Positions 43,811-53,065 of a stretch of DNA of 64,000 nucleotides are shown here, in pieces. The position numbers and the translations under genes were made by a program. Under the pieces are notes generated by a model. It searched no databases. It saw nothing but the letters and a program-made list of their open reading frames with translations, and had not been told where the DNA came from. Numbering within the stretch: position 1 is the first letter of the stretch; each line of letters opens with the position of its first letter. The stretch comes from Phreatobacter sp. (GTDB lineage Bacteria; Pseudomonadota; Alphaproteobacteria; Rhizobiales; Phreatobacteraceae), in assembly GCF_016793595.1 (NCBI RefSeq), contig NZ_JAEULY010000002.1, forward strand, positions 1 through 64,000. Reading direction: 5' to 3'.

Positions 43811-44632
43811 ATGACGGTGATCGCTCACCTGTCCGACCTCCATTTCGGCGCGCAGAAACCAGTGGTCCGGGAGGCGCTGCTGCACGTGCTGACGATGGAG
43901 CCGCCCGATGTCATCGCGATCAGCGGCGACCTCACCCAGAACGCCACGCATCGCGAGTTCGTGGACGGGCGGGCCTTTCTCGACCGGCTGCGGCAACCCT
44001 GTCTCATCGTGCCCGGCAACCACGACATCGTCGGCCATCGGCTGATCGAGCGCTTCACGCGGCCCTACGAGCGCTGGCGGCGCTTCGTCGCGGAAGGGCT
44101 GGAGCCGGAATGGTCGGACGACAATGTGGTGATCCGCGGAGTCAATTCGGCCCGGCCTTTCGGACCCTATCTCAACTGGTCGCGGGGGCAGTTCAGCCCC
44201 GCCCAGATCGCTGCCATAGACCGGACCGGGGCGGCCCGGCGCTCGCTGGTCGTGGTCGCCCATCATCCGGTCGTCTGGGGCAATGATACCGACCGCGACT
44301 ATGACCTCGTAACGCGTGGCGAGGCGATGCTTGCCGTTCTCGCCCGCCAACCGCGCAGCATCATGCTGCTCGGTCACCGTCATCGCAGCCATGCGAGCCT
44401 GTGGAACGCCGAGGGCGGCGAGCGCGAGGCGCGCGGCCATATGACCGCGCGGCCGGGCGACGTGCTGATCGTCCATGCGGGTACTGCCTGTTCCGACCGG
44501 CTGCGTGGCGAGGCCAATAGCTGGAACCGGCTGGGCGTCTGCGGGGAGGGCGTCTCGGTCGAGACATGCACCTTCGACGGCACAAGGTGGACGCGGGTGG
44601 CGCGCCTCACCCTGGCATGGGGCAGCCGATGA
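43811..44632 (+). CDS. Calcineurin-like metallophosphoesterase
   Basis: A 273-residue phosphoesterase with the full metal-ligand set: SDLHFG, SGDLTQNA, PGNHD, VVAHHP and LLGHRHRSH. It is coupled to the lipid kinase gene, so the pair may add and remove phosphate on related lipid or nucleotide substrates, but the substrate is not predictable. It converges on the lactate dehydrogenase gene. Confidence 0.88.
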   Translation: MTVIAHLSDLHFGAQKPVVREALLHVLTMEPPDVIAISGDLTQNATHREFVDGRAFLDRLRQPCLIVPGNHDIVGHRLIERFTRPYERWRRFVAEGLEPEWSDDNVVIRGVNSARPFGPYLNWSRGQFSPAQIAAIDRTGAARRSLVVVAHHPVVWGNDTDRDYDLVTRGEAMLAVLARQPRSIMLLGHRHRSHASLWNAEGGEREARGHMTARPGDVLIVHAGTACSDRLRGEANSWNRLGVCGEGVSVETCTFDGTRWTRVARLTLAWGSR

Positions 44633-44647
44633 CGTGCCGCTGCCGCG

Positions 44648-45787
44648 TCACCGCGCGAGGATCTTGCCGTCGACCAGCTTGATGTCGCGCAGGCCGCAGA
44701 ACGCCATGGTCAGGTCGAGCTCCTTGCGGATGATCTCGATGGCGGCGGTGACACCCTCCTCGCCCATGGCGCCGAGACCATAGAGGAAGGCGCGGCCGAT
44801 ATAGGTGCCCTTGGCCCCCAGCGCGATGGCCTTCAGTACGTCCTGACCTGAACGGATGCCACTGTCCATGTGGACCTCGATACGGCTACCGACCGCCTCG
44901 ACGATGGGCGGCAGGGCCTCGATCGCGGTCAGCGCGCCGTCCAGCTGGCGGCCGCCATGGTTGGAGACGATCAGCGCGTCGGCGCCAGACTTGACGGCAA
45001 GCTCCGCGTCCACCGGGTCGATGATGCCCTTCAGGATCAGCTTGCCGCCCCAGCGGTCCTTGATCCAGGCGACGTCGTCCCAGCTCAGCGAGGCATCGAA
45101 CTGGTCGGCTGTCCACGAGGACAGCGAGGACATGTCGTCGACGCCCTTGGCGTGGCCGACAATGTTGCCGAAGGTGCGGCGCTTGGTGCCGAGCATCGCC
45201 TTGCACCAGCGCAGCTTGGTGGCGAGGTTGATGAGGTTGGCGAGCGTCGGCTTGGGCGGCGCCGACAAGCCGTTCTTCAGGTCCTTGTGGCGCTGGCCGA
45301 GGATCTGCAGGTCGAGGGTGAGGACGAGGGCTGAGCAACCGACCTTCTTGGCGCGATCGATCAGGTTGCCGGTGAATTCGCGGTCGCGCATCACGTAGAG
45401 CTGGAACCAGAAGGAGCTTCCGGCGTGCTCGGCGACATCCTCCAGCGAGCAGATGCTCATGGTCGAGAGCGTGAAGGGAATGCCCGCCTTGGCCGCGGCG
45501 CGCGCCGCGAGGATTTCGCCGTCGGCATGCTGCATGCCGGTCATGCCGGTGGGTGCGATCGCCATGGGCATGGAGACCGGCTGGCCGATCATGGTCGTCG
45601 CCAGCGTGCGGTTGTCCATGTTCACCGCCACGCGCTGGCGGAACTTGATCTTCGCGAAATCGGTGGTGTTGGCCCGGTAGGTGCTTTCCGTCCAGGAGCC
45701 GGAATCGGCGTAGTCGTAGAACATGCGGGGCACGCGGCGCTCCGCGAGGACGCGCAGGTCTTCGATGCAGGTGATGACGTTGGACAT
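44648..45787 (-). CDS. lldD: FMN-dependent alpha-hydroxy-acid dehydrogenase, probable L-lactate dehydrogenase
   Basis: A 379-residue FMN TIM-barrel enzyme. MPMAIAPTGMTGM, WFQLYVMRDREF, LTLDLQILGQRHKDLKNG and the catalytic His in SNHGGRQLDG are present. It resembles E. coli LldD along its length and probably oxidises L-lactate to pyruvate at the membrane, giving electrons to quinone. Other 2-hydroxy acids (mandelate, glycolate) are possible. It stands alone and has no lldP or lldR neighbour. Confidence 0.85.
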   Translation of the reverse strand: MSNVITCIEDLRVLAERRVPRMFYDYADSGSWTESTYRANTTDFAKIKFRQRVAVNMDNRTLATTMIGQPVSMPMAIAPTGMTGMQHADGEILAARAAAKAGIPFTLSTMSICSLEDVAEHAGSSFWFQLYVMRDREFTGNLIDRAKKVGCSALVLTLDLQILGQRHKDLKNGLSAPPKPTLANLINLATKLRWCKAMLGTKRRTFGNIVGHAKGVDDMSSLSSWTADQFDASLSWDDVAWIKDRWGGKLILKGIIDPVDAELAVKSGADALIVSNHGGRQLDGALTAIEALPPIVEAVGSRIEVHMDSGIRSGQDVLKAIALGAKGTYIGRAFLYGLGAMGEEGVTAAIEIIRKELDLTMAFCGLRDIKLVDGKILAR

Positions 45788-45915
45788 CCGAACCTTCTTT
45801 CGGGATCGCTGATGCGGGAAAAGCCTCGGGCAGGTTACCAGTCGTCTCTAGCACGGCCAGCGGGCGGCGAGCCACAAGCGCCGGCGCACGGAGGCCGTGC
45901 GCGGCCTGATCGCGC

Positions 45916-46410
45916 CTAGACGGATACGGCGCGGCCCGGAAACAGTTCGCGCAGAACCTCCTCGCCCCCCTCGGCCAGCGCGGAGTTGCGGTAGCGCAGG
46001 TCATGCGTCACCTCGCGGCCGAGCCAGTCAGGCCGCATGAAATCCTCGTGCTCGTCGGCGAGCTCGATCTCCGCGAGGATGAGGCCGGCGAGGCGGCCCT
46101 CGAAAACGTCGATCTGCCAGAGCTTGCCGGCGACCGTCAGTTCGTGGCGCTTCTTGACGATGGGCGGCAGGCTGGCGAGGCGCAGCATGCCGGCGGCCTC
46201 GTCGGCCGGTATCGCATATTCGAACTCGTCGCGCGCCAGCCCACCCCGCTCGCCCTTGACGGTCAGGGTGCCGCGGCCGTCCTGAAGCCGGACGCGGATC
46301 GAAACAGGACCGCTCGCCGACAGATAGCCCTGCTCGATATTGCGCACGCGCGTCGCGGGGCGCCAGCCGTCATGGGCGACGAGGAATTTGCGTTCGATCT
46401 CCAGCGCCAC
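45916..46410 (-). CDS. CYTH-domain protein (inorganic triphosphatase-like)
   Basis: A 164-residue CYTH protein with the N-terminal EIERKFLV motif and alternating charged strands (SIRVRLQDG, LTVKGERG, EYAIP, KKRHEL, WQIDVFEG, LAEIEL). This forms the triphosphate tunnel. The family in bacteria hydrolyses tripolyphosphate. The start is a GTG at 46410 with GGAGG seven bases upstream; an ATG 18 codons before it lacks homology. Confidence 0.88.
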   Translation of the reverse strand: MALEIERKFLVAHDGWRPATRVRNIEQGYLSASGPVSIRVRLQDGRGTLTVKGERGGLARDEFEYAIPADEAAGMLRLASLPPIVKKRHELTVAGKLWQIDVFEGRLAGLILAEIELADEHEDFMRPDWLGREVTHDLRYRNSALAEGGEEVLRELFPGRAVSV

Positions 46411-46572
46411 GCATCCGCCTCCCGTTCGTGCCGGCATGAAGCCCGTCGTGCGGCGCCCGCGCAAGCCTGCCGTGCAAGCTGCCGCGCGGGCGATGCCGCA
46501 TCATGCTGTTCCCTTCGCCACCGCGCCATTCTAGCCTCGACGCCAAGACAAAGAACGATGCAGGGAAACGCC

Positions 46573-47508
46573 ATGGAACTCGCCCTAACCGAACTTGCCT
46601 CCGGCCTGCGGTTTCCGGAGGGGCCTGTGATCCTCGCGGATGGATCGGTGCTGCTCGTGGAGATCGCCCGTGGAACGGTGACGAAGGTCGCGCCGGACGG
46701 TTCGGTCACCTACCTGTCAAGCCAGGGCGGCGGGCCGAACGGCCTCGCGCTCGGGCCGGATGGCCGGCTCTACATCTGCAACAATGGCGGCTTCAAGTGG
46801 ACGCCGCCCGGCAGCGAGCGCGGGCTCCTGCCGATCGGACAGGCGGACGATTATTCGGGCGGGCGGATCGAGCGGCTGGACCTTGTGACCGGGCAGGTCG
46901 AGGTTCTCTACGCTTCCAGCGAGGCATGCCCGTTCAAGGGGCCGAACGACATTGTCTTCGACGATCAGGGCGGCTTCTATTTCACCGATCTCGGCAAGGC
47001 GCGGCCGCGCGACATGGATCGCGGCGGCGTGTACTACGCCAAGGCCGACGGCAGCTTCATCAAGGAAATGATCCACCCGATGGTGACGCCGAACGGCATC
47101 GGCCTGTCGCCGGACGGATCGGTGCTCTATGTCGCGGAGACGGAAACGGCGCGGCTCTGGGCCTTCGACCTGACCGCGCCCGGAGAGTTCAGCCGGCAGC
47201 CGTTTCCCTCGCCGCATGGCGGGCGGATCGTCGCCGGCATCGGCGGCTACAACCGCTTCGACTCGCTGGCGGTCGATGCCGACGGCAACATCTGCGTCGC
47301 GACGTTGGTCAATGGCGGCATCACGGTGATCGCGCCGGATACGGGCGAATGGCGTCACATTCCGGTTCCCGGCGAGCGCTGGGTCACCAATATCGCCTTT
47401 GGCGGACCGGAACTGAGGACAGCTTATCTGACGCTATCCTCGACCGGGCGGCTGGTCTCCTGCCCCTGGGAGAATTCCGGCCTGCTACTCAACTACCAGC
47501 AGGCCTGA
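46573..47508 (+). CDS. SMP-30/gluconolactonase family protein
   Basis: A 311-residue six-bladed beta-propeller lactonase-like protein. The metal-binding Glu is in RFPEGPV, and the Asn/Asp ligands in GPNDIVFDDQG and DSLAVDADGN are visible. It likely hydrolyses a sugar-acid or related lactone in the cytoplasm; there is no signal peptide. The ATG at 46573 has AGGGA seven bases upstream. It converges on the GST gene. Confidence 0.86.
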   Translation: MELALTELASGLRFPEGPVILADGSVLLVEIARGTVTKVAPDGSVTYLSSQGGGPNGLALGPDGRLYICNNGGFKWTPPGSERGLLPIGQADDYSGGRIERLDLVTGQVEVLYASSEACPFKGPNDIVFDDQGGFYFTDLGKARPRDMDRGGVYYAKADGSFIKEMIHPMVTPNGIGLSPDGSVLYVAETETARLWAFDLTAPGEFSRQPFPSPHGGRIVAGIGGYNRFDSLAVDADGNICVATLVNGGITVIAPDTGEWRHIPVPGERWVTNIAFGGPELRTAYLTLSSTGRLVSCPWENSGLLLNYQQA

Positions 47509-47519
47509 GGCGCGCTCCC

Positions 47520-48134
47520 TCACGCGGTGGGAGCGGTCTGCTTCATCGAGGGCCGCTCGGAGAACTTCGCGTACCAGGCGGCGAGGCGGTCATTGCCGTT
47601 GCGCCAGCCGATATCGGGGAAACGGAAGTCGAGGTAGCCGAGCGCGCAGCCGACCGCGATAGTGCCGATGTCCACCTTGTTCTCGAGATGCTCGATCCAG
47701 GTCGCGGAGAAGCTCGCGACCGTGGTGTTGATCTTGGTGAGCTGACCCTTGTGCCAGTCCTCCCAGCGCAGCGCCTCGGGACGGGCAACACTCTCGTAGC
47801 GGGCGAGCAGGGCGGCATCGAGCAGTTCGTCGGCCGCCGAATGCAGCACGAGAGCCGGCCAGCGCTCCTTGCCGACGGCCGGGAACAGTTTCGGCGCGGC
47901 GCCGATGGCGTCGAGATATTCGCAGATGACGCGGCTGTCATAGACCGGCTTGCCATCCTCGGTGATCAGCGTCGGCACCTTGCCGGTGGGATTGTGCGCC
48001 TTGATCGACGCGTCCTGGTTGATCGGGTGCGCCGCGGAAGGCAGCTTCTCGATCAGGCCGCCGATGCCCCGCTCGATGGCGCAGACCATGACCTTGCGGA
48101 CGAAGGGAGAGGCGGGAGAAAAGAACAGTTTCAC
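47520..48134 (-). CDS. Glutathione S-transferase family protein
   Basis: A 204-residue GST. The thioredoxin-like domain starts MKLFFSPASPFVRKVMVCA, with Ser as likely catalytic residue, then NPTGKVPTLI and DSRVICEYLD. An all-helical C-terminal domain follows. The GTG at 48134 gives the family-length protein; the frame is open further upstream. It is divergent from the SDR gene. Confidence 0.88.
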   Translation of the reverse strand: MKLFFSPASPFVRKVMVCAIERGIGGLIEKLPSAAHPINQDASIKAHNPTGKVPTLITEDGKPVYDSRVICEYLDAIGAAPKLFPAVGKERWPALVLHSAADELLDAALLARYESVARPEALRWEDWHKGQLTKINTTVASFSATWIEHLENKVDIGTIAVGCALGYLDFRFPDIGWRNGNDRLAAWYAKFSERPSMKQTAPTA

Positions 48135-48294
48135 GGCACCGGCTTCCTGCAGAATGGAATTGCTGTGAAGTGATAGGGCGCGGCGCGCGTGCCGTCGAGA
48201 CCGCCGGTCGGCGGAACCGTCATGAGCAGCCATCCTTTCCCGCGCTTGCCAAACATGGAGAACCCGGTTCCCACTTCGGCCGGGGAGGCCTTGC

Positions 48295-49119
48295 ATGAAC
48301 AATCAACAATCGGCCCGTCCGCTCGCCGGCAAGGTCGCGCTCGTCACCGGCGCGGGCAGGGGGCTTGGCCGTGCCTTCGCCGAGCGGCTGGCGCGGCTCG
48401 GCGCGGCTGTCGCGATCCACGGGATGCGCGAGAACGGTCCTGCGGAATATGGCGAAGGGACCACGCTGACCGCCGTGGCGGATGAGGTCGCGGCGGCCTT
48501 TGGCGTCCGGACCGTGCGCCTGCTCGGCGACCTGACCAATCCCGGGGACATTGCGCGGGTCGTGGACGAGGCGGAGGCCGTGCTTGGGCCCATTGACATC
48601 CTCGTCCACAATGCCGGCGGCGATATCGCGGCGAAGGGCGGCAAGCCGGACCCGAACGATGCGGTCGGCATCCGGGCCGAGGACGTGTCCGCCGTGCTCG
48701 ATCGAAATCTCCTGTCCACCATCCTCACCTGCCAGACCGTTGCGAAAGGCATGATGGAGCGACGGCAGGGGCGGATCGTCACGCTTGGCTCGGTCGCCGC
48801 CTTCAAAGGACGGACGAACGGGGCGGTCTATGCGGTCGCCAAGGCGGGCGTCACCCACTATACGCGCTGCCTCGCCGATCAGCTCAGGCCCTACGACATC
48901 ACCGTGAACTGCATCGCGCCGGGCGACACGCGCACCGGACGCTACCTCGGCACCCGCGCGGTGGACGAGGCGCGGCTTGCCGAGGGCGGTACGCTCGACC
49001 GCATCGCCACCGTTGACGAGGTGGCGCGGGTGGTGGAGGTCTTTGCCGGGCCGCTCGGCGCCTTCGTTTCGGGCCAGGTGCTGCGCGTCGATGGCGGCAG
49101 CCAGTGCTGGCCGGGTTGA
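48295..49119 (+). CDS. Short-chain dehydrogenase/reductase
   Basis: A 274-residue SDR with the Rossmann TGAGRGLG, NAG, a catalytic Ser in TLGSVAAF and the YAVAK block (Tyr-x3-Lys). C-terminal RVDGGSQCWPG resembles FabG-like family ends. It is followed 13 bp later by the aldehyde dehydrogenase gene, so the two are probably co-transcribed and may act on the same alcohol/aldehyde route. Confidence 0.88.
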   Translation: MNNQQSARPLAGKVALVTGAGRGLGRAFAERLARLGAAVAIHGMRENGPAEYGEGTTLTAVADEVAAAFGVRTVRLLGDLTNPGDIARVVDEAEAVLGPIDILVHNAGGDIAAKGGKPDPNDAVGIRAEDVSAVLDRNLLSTILTCQTVAKGMMERRQGRIVTLGSVAAFKGRTNGAVYAVAKAGVTHYTRCLADQLRPYDITVNCIAPGDTRTGRYLGTRAVDEARLAEGGTLDRIATVDEVARVVEVFAGPLGAFVSGQVLRVDGGSQCWPG

Positions 49120-49132
49120 GATCGTTCAGGAC

Positions 49133-50725
49133 ATGACCATGACAAGCATCGCTCCGGGCGCCCTGCCGCGCGTGACCTATTCCAACATCGGCGAGGACTT
49201 CTCGGGCGTTCACGCCCATCTCGACACCGTGATCCCCGACGTGCGGTCGCGGCTCCTCGGGCTCGACCGGCCCAACCGGATAGGCGGTGCCGACAGCCGG
49301 GACGGCGAGGCCTTCGACGCGCCCTGTCCGATCGACCGGCGCATCAGCCTCGGCCGTTTCGTCGCGGCCTCGCCGGCAGCCGTCGATGCCGCCGTGAGTG
49401 CCGCGCGACGCGCCGCGGACGACTGGCGGCGTCTCGGCTGGGAGCGGCGCGTCGCCCTCGCGCGCAAGGTCGCCGATGCCATGGAGGCCATGAAGTTCGA
49501 GATGGCGGCGGCATGCCTGCTGGAAGTCGGCAAGTCGCGCATGGAGGCACTGGGCGAGGTGGAGGAAGCGATCGACCTCGTCCGTTTCTATGCCGGCGAG
49601 ATGGAGGCGAATGGCGGCTACGAGAAGCCGCTGCTGCGGGCCAACCCGAAGGAGGAGACGCGCGACGTCCTTCGCCCCTTCGGTGTTTTCGCCGTCATCG
49701 CGCCGTTCAATTTCCCCGTCGCCCTGTCCATCGGCATGTCGATCTCCGCGCTGATCGCCGGGAATGCGGTCGTGTTCAAGCCAAGTCCGATGGCCGGCCT
49801 CACCGGCCGCATGCTGATGGACTGCGTGACGGCGGCCGGGCTGCCGGACGGCGTCTTCAACCTCGTCTGCGGCGGCGCGGAAACCGGCGCGGCGCTGGTC
49901 GGCCATGCCGGCATTGACGGTATCGCCTTCACCGGTTCGCATGCGGTCGGCATGGCGATCATGCGCGGCTTCGGCGTCGGCGGTCGCCACGCCAGGCCCG
50001 TGCTCGCCGAGATGGGCGGCAAGAACCCGACCTATGTGACCGCGTCGGCGGATCTCGCGACTGCCGCCGCCGGCATGGCGCGCTCGGCCTTCGGGCTGCA
50101 AGGGCAGAAATGCTCGGCGGGCTCCGTGGTCTTCGTCCACGAAGCCATGCGCGATGAGTTCCTTGAGCGCCTCGCGGCGACGGCCGCCTCCTTCCGCATA
50201 GGCGATCCCGCCGGGCGGGACGTGTTCATGGGTCCGGTGATCAACCGCGCAGCGCGCGGCCGCTTCGAGATGGCGGTCGCGGCAGCCAGGGCCGCGGGCT
50301 CCGCGATCACCGGCGGCCGGGTTCTGTCCGGCGATCTCTACGATCATGGCGACTATGTCGAGCCGACCATCGTCGCGGGGCTGCCGGACGACCATGCGCT
50401 GCATCGGGACGAACTGTTCCTGCCGTTCCTGACTGTCCGCACGTTCTCGTCGCTGGACGATGCCATCCGGCGTGGCAATGCCGTCCCCTACGGCCTCACC
50501 GCCGGCATCTACACGCAGGATGAAGCCGAGCTCGACCTGTTCCTCGATACGGCGGAAGCGGGCGTTCTCTACGCCAACCGCGCCAGCGGGGCGACGACCG
50601 GCGCCTGGCCGGGTATCCAGACCTTCTGCGGCTGGAAGGGGTCCGGCACCGGATCGAAGGGCGGCCTCGGTGCCTGGTATCTGCCGCAGTTCATGCGCGA
50701 GCAGAGTCGCACCATCATGCGGTAG
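49133..50725 (+). CDS. Aldehyde dehydrogenase family protein (P5C dehydrogenase-like)
   Basis: A 530-residue NAD(P)-dependent aldehyde dehydrogenase. The nucleotide site (FAVIAPFNFPVALS, VFKPSP), general-base Glu in LAEMGGKNP and nucleophile Cys in GLQGQKCSAGS are present. GQKCSA is the form seen in 1-pyrroline-5-carboxylate dehydrogenases, and the N-terminal extension of about 70 residues also fits that branch. The actual aldehyde is unknown. It follows the SDR gene on the same strand. Confidence 0.87.
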   Translation: MTMTSIAPGALPRVTYSNIGEDFSGVHAHLDTVIPDVRSRLLGLDRPNRIGGADSRDGEAFDAPCPIDRRISLGRFVAASPAAVDAAVSAARRAADDWRRLGWERRVALARKVADAMEAMKFEMAAACLLEVGKSRMEALGEVEEAIDLVRFYAGEMEANGGYEKPLLRANPKEETRDVLRPFGVFAVIAPFNFPVALSIGMSISALIAGNAVVFKPSPMAGLTGRMLMDCVTAAGLPDGVFNLVCGGAETGAALVGHAGIDGIAFTGSHAVGMAIMRGFGVGGRHARPVLAEMGGKNPTYVTASADLATAAAGMARSAFGLQGQKCSAGSVVFVHEAMRDEFLERLAATAASFRIGDPAGRDVFMGPVINRAARGRFEMAVAAARAAGSAITGGRVLSGDLYDHGDYVEPTIVAGLPDDHALHRDELFLPFLTVRTFSSLDDAIRRGNAVPYGLTAGIYTQDEAELDLFLDTAEAGVLYANRASGATTGAWPGIQTFCGWKGSGTGSKGGLGAWYLPQFMREQSRTIMR

Positions 50726-50816
50726 CGCCCACCCGCCGGGCAGGCACCGCATGCCTGATGCACCGGAAACGGGACCGGTCCGACGCGTCCCGTGTTTGAC
50801 AGGACCGGACATATAA

Positions 50817-50828
50817 TTAACATGACAA
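50817..50828. promoter_or_regulatory. TTAAC-N2-GTTAA-like element before the GMC oxidoreductase gene
   Basis: TTAACATGACAA, in an A/T-rich island 40 bp upstream of the start codon. It matches the 12-bp motif found at 54572, 54646, 57639 and 58917, with two changes in the right arm. Confidence 0.5.
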
Positions 50829-50868
50829 ATAATAGTGAGGCGGCGGCGCGCGGGACAAGCGGGCGATC

Positions 50869-52491
50869 ATGACGATCGACGAGGGGACGTACGATTTCAT
50901 CATTACGGGCGCGGGATCGGCGGGCTGCGTGCTCGCCAACCGCCTGACCGAGAGCGGGCGACACAGGGTGCTGCTGCTCGAAGCGGGCGGCGAGGACAAT
51001 CTGTTCTGGATGCGGGTGCCGATGGGCTACCCGATGCTGTTCGCGAACCCCAAGATCAACTGGATGTTCGAGAGCGCGCCGGAACCTGAACTCGGCAATC
51101 GCACCATGTACCAGCCGCGCGGCAAGGTGCTGGGCGGCACGTCGTCGATCAACGGCATGGTCTATATCCGCGGTAATTCGCGCGACTATGACGACTGGCG
51201 GCAGGCCGGCTGCGAGGGCTGGTCCTATGACGACGTGCTGCCCTATTTCCGCAAGGCGGAGAATCAGGCGCGCGGCGAGGATACCTATCACGGCGTCGGC
51301 GGGCCGCTGCACGTATCCGATCACCCGAAGCGCGACGAGATTTCCGACGCCATCATCGCTGCCGGGGTCGAGGCGGGCCTGCCCGCCAACAACGACTTCA
51401 ACGGCGCGGTGCAGGAAGGCATCGGCTACTACCAGACGACCACGCATCGTTCGCGGCGCTGGAGCACGGCGAATGCCTATCTGCACCCCGTCCGCAGCCG
51501 GCCGAACCTGCACGTCGTCACCGGCGCCCATGCGACCCGGCTGATCCTCGAGGGGACGCGCGCGACCGGCATCGAATTCACCACGCCCAAGGGAACGCAT
51601 GTGGCGCGTGCTTCCGGCGAGGTGATCATCTCCGGCGGCGTGTTCGGCTCGCCGCAGCTGCTGCAATTGTCCGGCATCGGCCCAGCCGACCATCTGAAGC
51701 AGATGGGGATCGCGCCGGTCCTCGACCGTCCGGCGGTCGGCGCCAACCTGCAGGATCATTTCTACATCCAGTTCATGTTTCGCTGCCCGAAGCCGATCAC
51801 GCTCAACGACCTCGCGATGAGCTGGCCGAAGAAGCTGTGGGCGGGGGCGCAATACCTCCTCGCGGGCAAGGGAATCCTCGCCGGCAACGGCATCTATGCA
51901 GGTGCCTTCGCGCGCACCGATCCGCGCCTCGACAGGCCCGATCTGCAAATCAACATGAATATCTGGTCGGTGGCCGAGCGCACGGCGGCGGGCATGGTGC
52001 CGCATCCCTTCTCCGGCTTCACGATGAGCCCGGTGCACCTCAAGCCTGATGCGCGCGGAACGGTTCGGCTGACGAGCGCCGACCCGAAAGCGGCGCCCGA
52101 TATCCGCTTCAACTTCCTCAGGACGCGCCATGACATCGACGCGATGGTCGCCGGCATGCGGCTGGTACGGAAGATCTCGCAGCAGCCGGCGCTGAAGCCC
52201 TATGTCACGGAGGAGATTCAGCCGGGGCTGGATGTCGCCTCCGACGCCGATTTCGAGACCTTTCTGCGCGCCAAGTCCTATTCCAACCTGCATCCGGTGG
52301 GTACCTGCCGGATGGGACATGACGAGACCTGCGTGGTCGATCCGCAGCTTCGCGTGCACGGGATCGAGGCCTTGCGCGTGGTCGATGCCTCGGTCATGCC
52401 ACGCGTCACCACTGGCAATACCAACGCACCGACCATTATGATCGCCGAGAAGGCGTCCGATATGATCCTGGCGGCGGCACGCGGCCACTGA
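50869..52491 (+). CDS. GMC-family FAD oxidoreductase (choline dehydrogenase-like)
   Basis: A 540-residue flavoprotein. The FAD loop GAGSAGCVLANRL, the GMC signature GKVLGGTSSINGMVYIRG and the second signature GVFGSPQLLQLSGIGP are intact. The active-site His is in HPVGTCRMG and the second His/Asn in VTTGNTNAPTIMIAE. It oxidises an alcohol to an aldehyde; the substrate is not set by sequence, and many relatives labelled choline dehydrogenase act on other alcohols. It precedes the MarR gene by 31 bp, and the two probably form an operon. Confidence 0.9.
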   Translation: MTIDEGTYDFIITGAGSAGCVLANRLTESGRHRVLLLEAGGEDNLFWMRVPMGYPMLFANPKINWMFESAPEPELGNRTMYQPRGKVLGGTSSINGMVYIRGNSRDYDDWRQAGCEGWSYDDVLPYFRKAENQARGEDTYHGVGGPLHVSDHPKRDEISDAIIAAGVEAGLPANNDFNGAVQEGIGYYQTTTHRSRRWSTANAYLHPVRSRPNLHVVTGAHATRLILEGTRATGIEFTTPKGTHVARASGEVIISGGVFGSPQLLQLSGIGPADHLKQMGIAPVLDRPAVGANLQDHFYIQFMFRCPKPITLNDLAMSWPKKLWAGAQYLLAGKGILAGNGIYAGAFARTDPRLDRPDLQINMNIWSVAERTAAGMVPHPFSGFTMSPVHLKPDARGTVRLTSADPKAAPDIRFNFLRTRHDIDAMVAGMRLVRKISQQPALKPYVTEEIQPGLDVASDADFETFLRAKSYSNLHPVGTCRMGHDETCVVDPQLRVHGIEALRVVDASVMPRVTTGNTNAPTIMIAEKASDMILAAARGH

Positions 52492-52522
52492 GCGGGGACG
52501 CCAGAAGCAGGGGAACGATAGC

Positions 52523-53065
52523 GTGGAAGACCGTCCGACGGATGGACAGGGCAAAGCGGCGGAAGGTGCGTCGGCACCTCGGTCGCCGGGGCATACACGC
52601 GTCCGCCTGCGCAGTTTCTCAAGCTCGCTGCCGATGATGCTGCTCCGGGCCCGGGAATCGGTGATGCGCCATTTCCGTACGTCGTTGCGCAGCCACGACC
52701 TGACCGAGCAACAGTGGCGGGTGCTGCGCGCCCTCTCGGCGGTCGGCGAGATCGAGGTCTCGCAACTGGCACGCGCCACCTACCTGCTCGCGCCCAGCCT
52801 CTCGCGCATCCTGAAGGACCTCGACGCGCGCGGGCTGATCGTGCGGCGGCTTGATGCCGACGACATGCGGGTCGGCCTGGTTCGCATCGGGCCGCGCGGC
52901 ATGGAGCTGATCGAGACGGTGTCGCCGCAGTCCGAGTCGATCTATGCGGAGATCACCGCGCGCTTTGGTCCGGAGCGGCTTGCCCAGTTGCAGGCGCTGC
53001 TGATCGAACTGGAGCGCGCCATGGCGATGGAAGACAAGGACGACGAGCCCGCCGGCGAATCCTAG
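52523..53065 (+). CDS. MarR-family regulator, HpaR-like
   Basis: A 180-residue winged-helix regulator. The core (LLRARESVMRHFRTSLRSHDLTEQQWRVLRAL, YLLAPSLSRILKDLDARGLIVRR) resembles HpaR, the repressor of homoprotocatechuate catabolism, but there is an N-terminal extension of about 35 residues. The start is GTG. It lies at the centre of the EthD/OYE/GMC island and is the best candidate to bind the repeated TTAAC-N2-GTTAA elements. Its last 4 bases overlap the convergent isomerase gene. Confidence 0.87.
   Translation: MEDRPTDGQGKAAEGASAPRSPGHTRVRLRSFSSSLPMMLLRARESVMRHFRTSLRSHDLTEQQWRVLRALSAVGEIEVSQLARATYLLAPSLSRILKDLDARGLIVRRLDADDMRVGLVRIGPRGMELIETVSPQSESIYAEITARFGPERLAQLQALLIELERAMAMEDKDDEPAGES

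Noticed and set aside
49133..50725. Aldehyde dehydrogenase as the 2-oxoglutarate semialdehyde dehydrogenase of the hydroxyproline pathway
   Set aside because: It lies about 10 kb from the GntR end of the locus and is paired with an SDR; its motifs fit P5C dehydrogenase-like enzymes no worse, so the link is too weak to claim.
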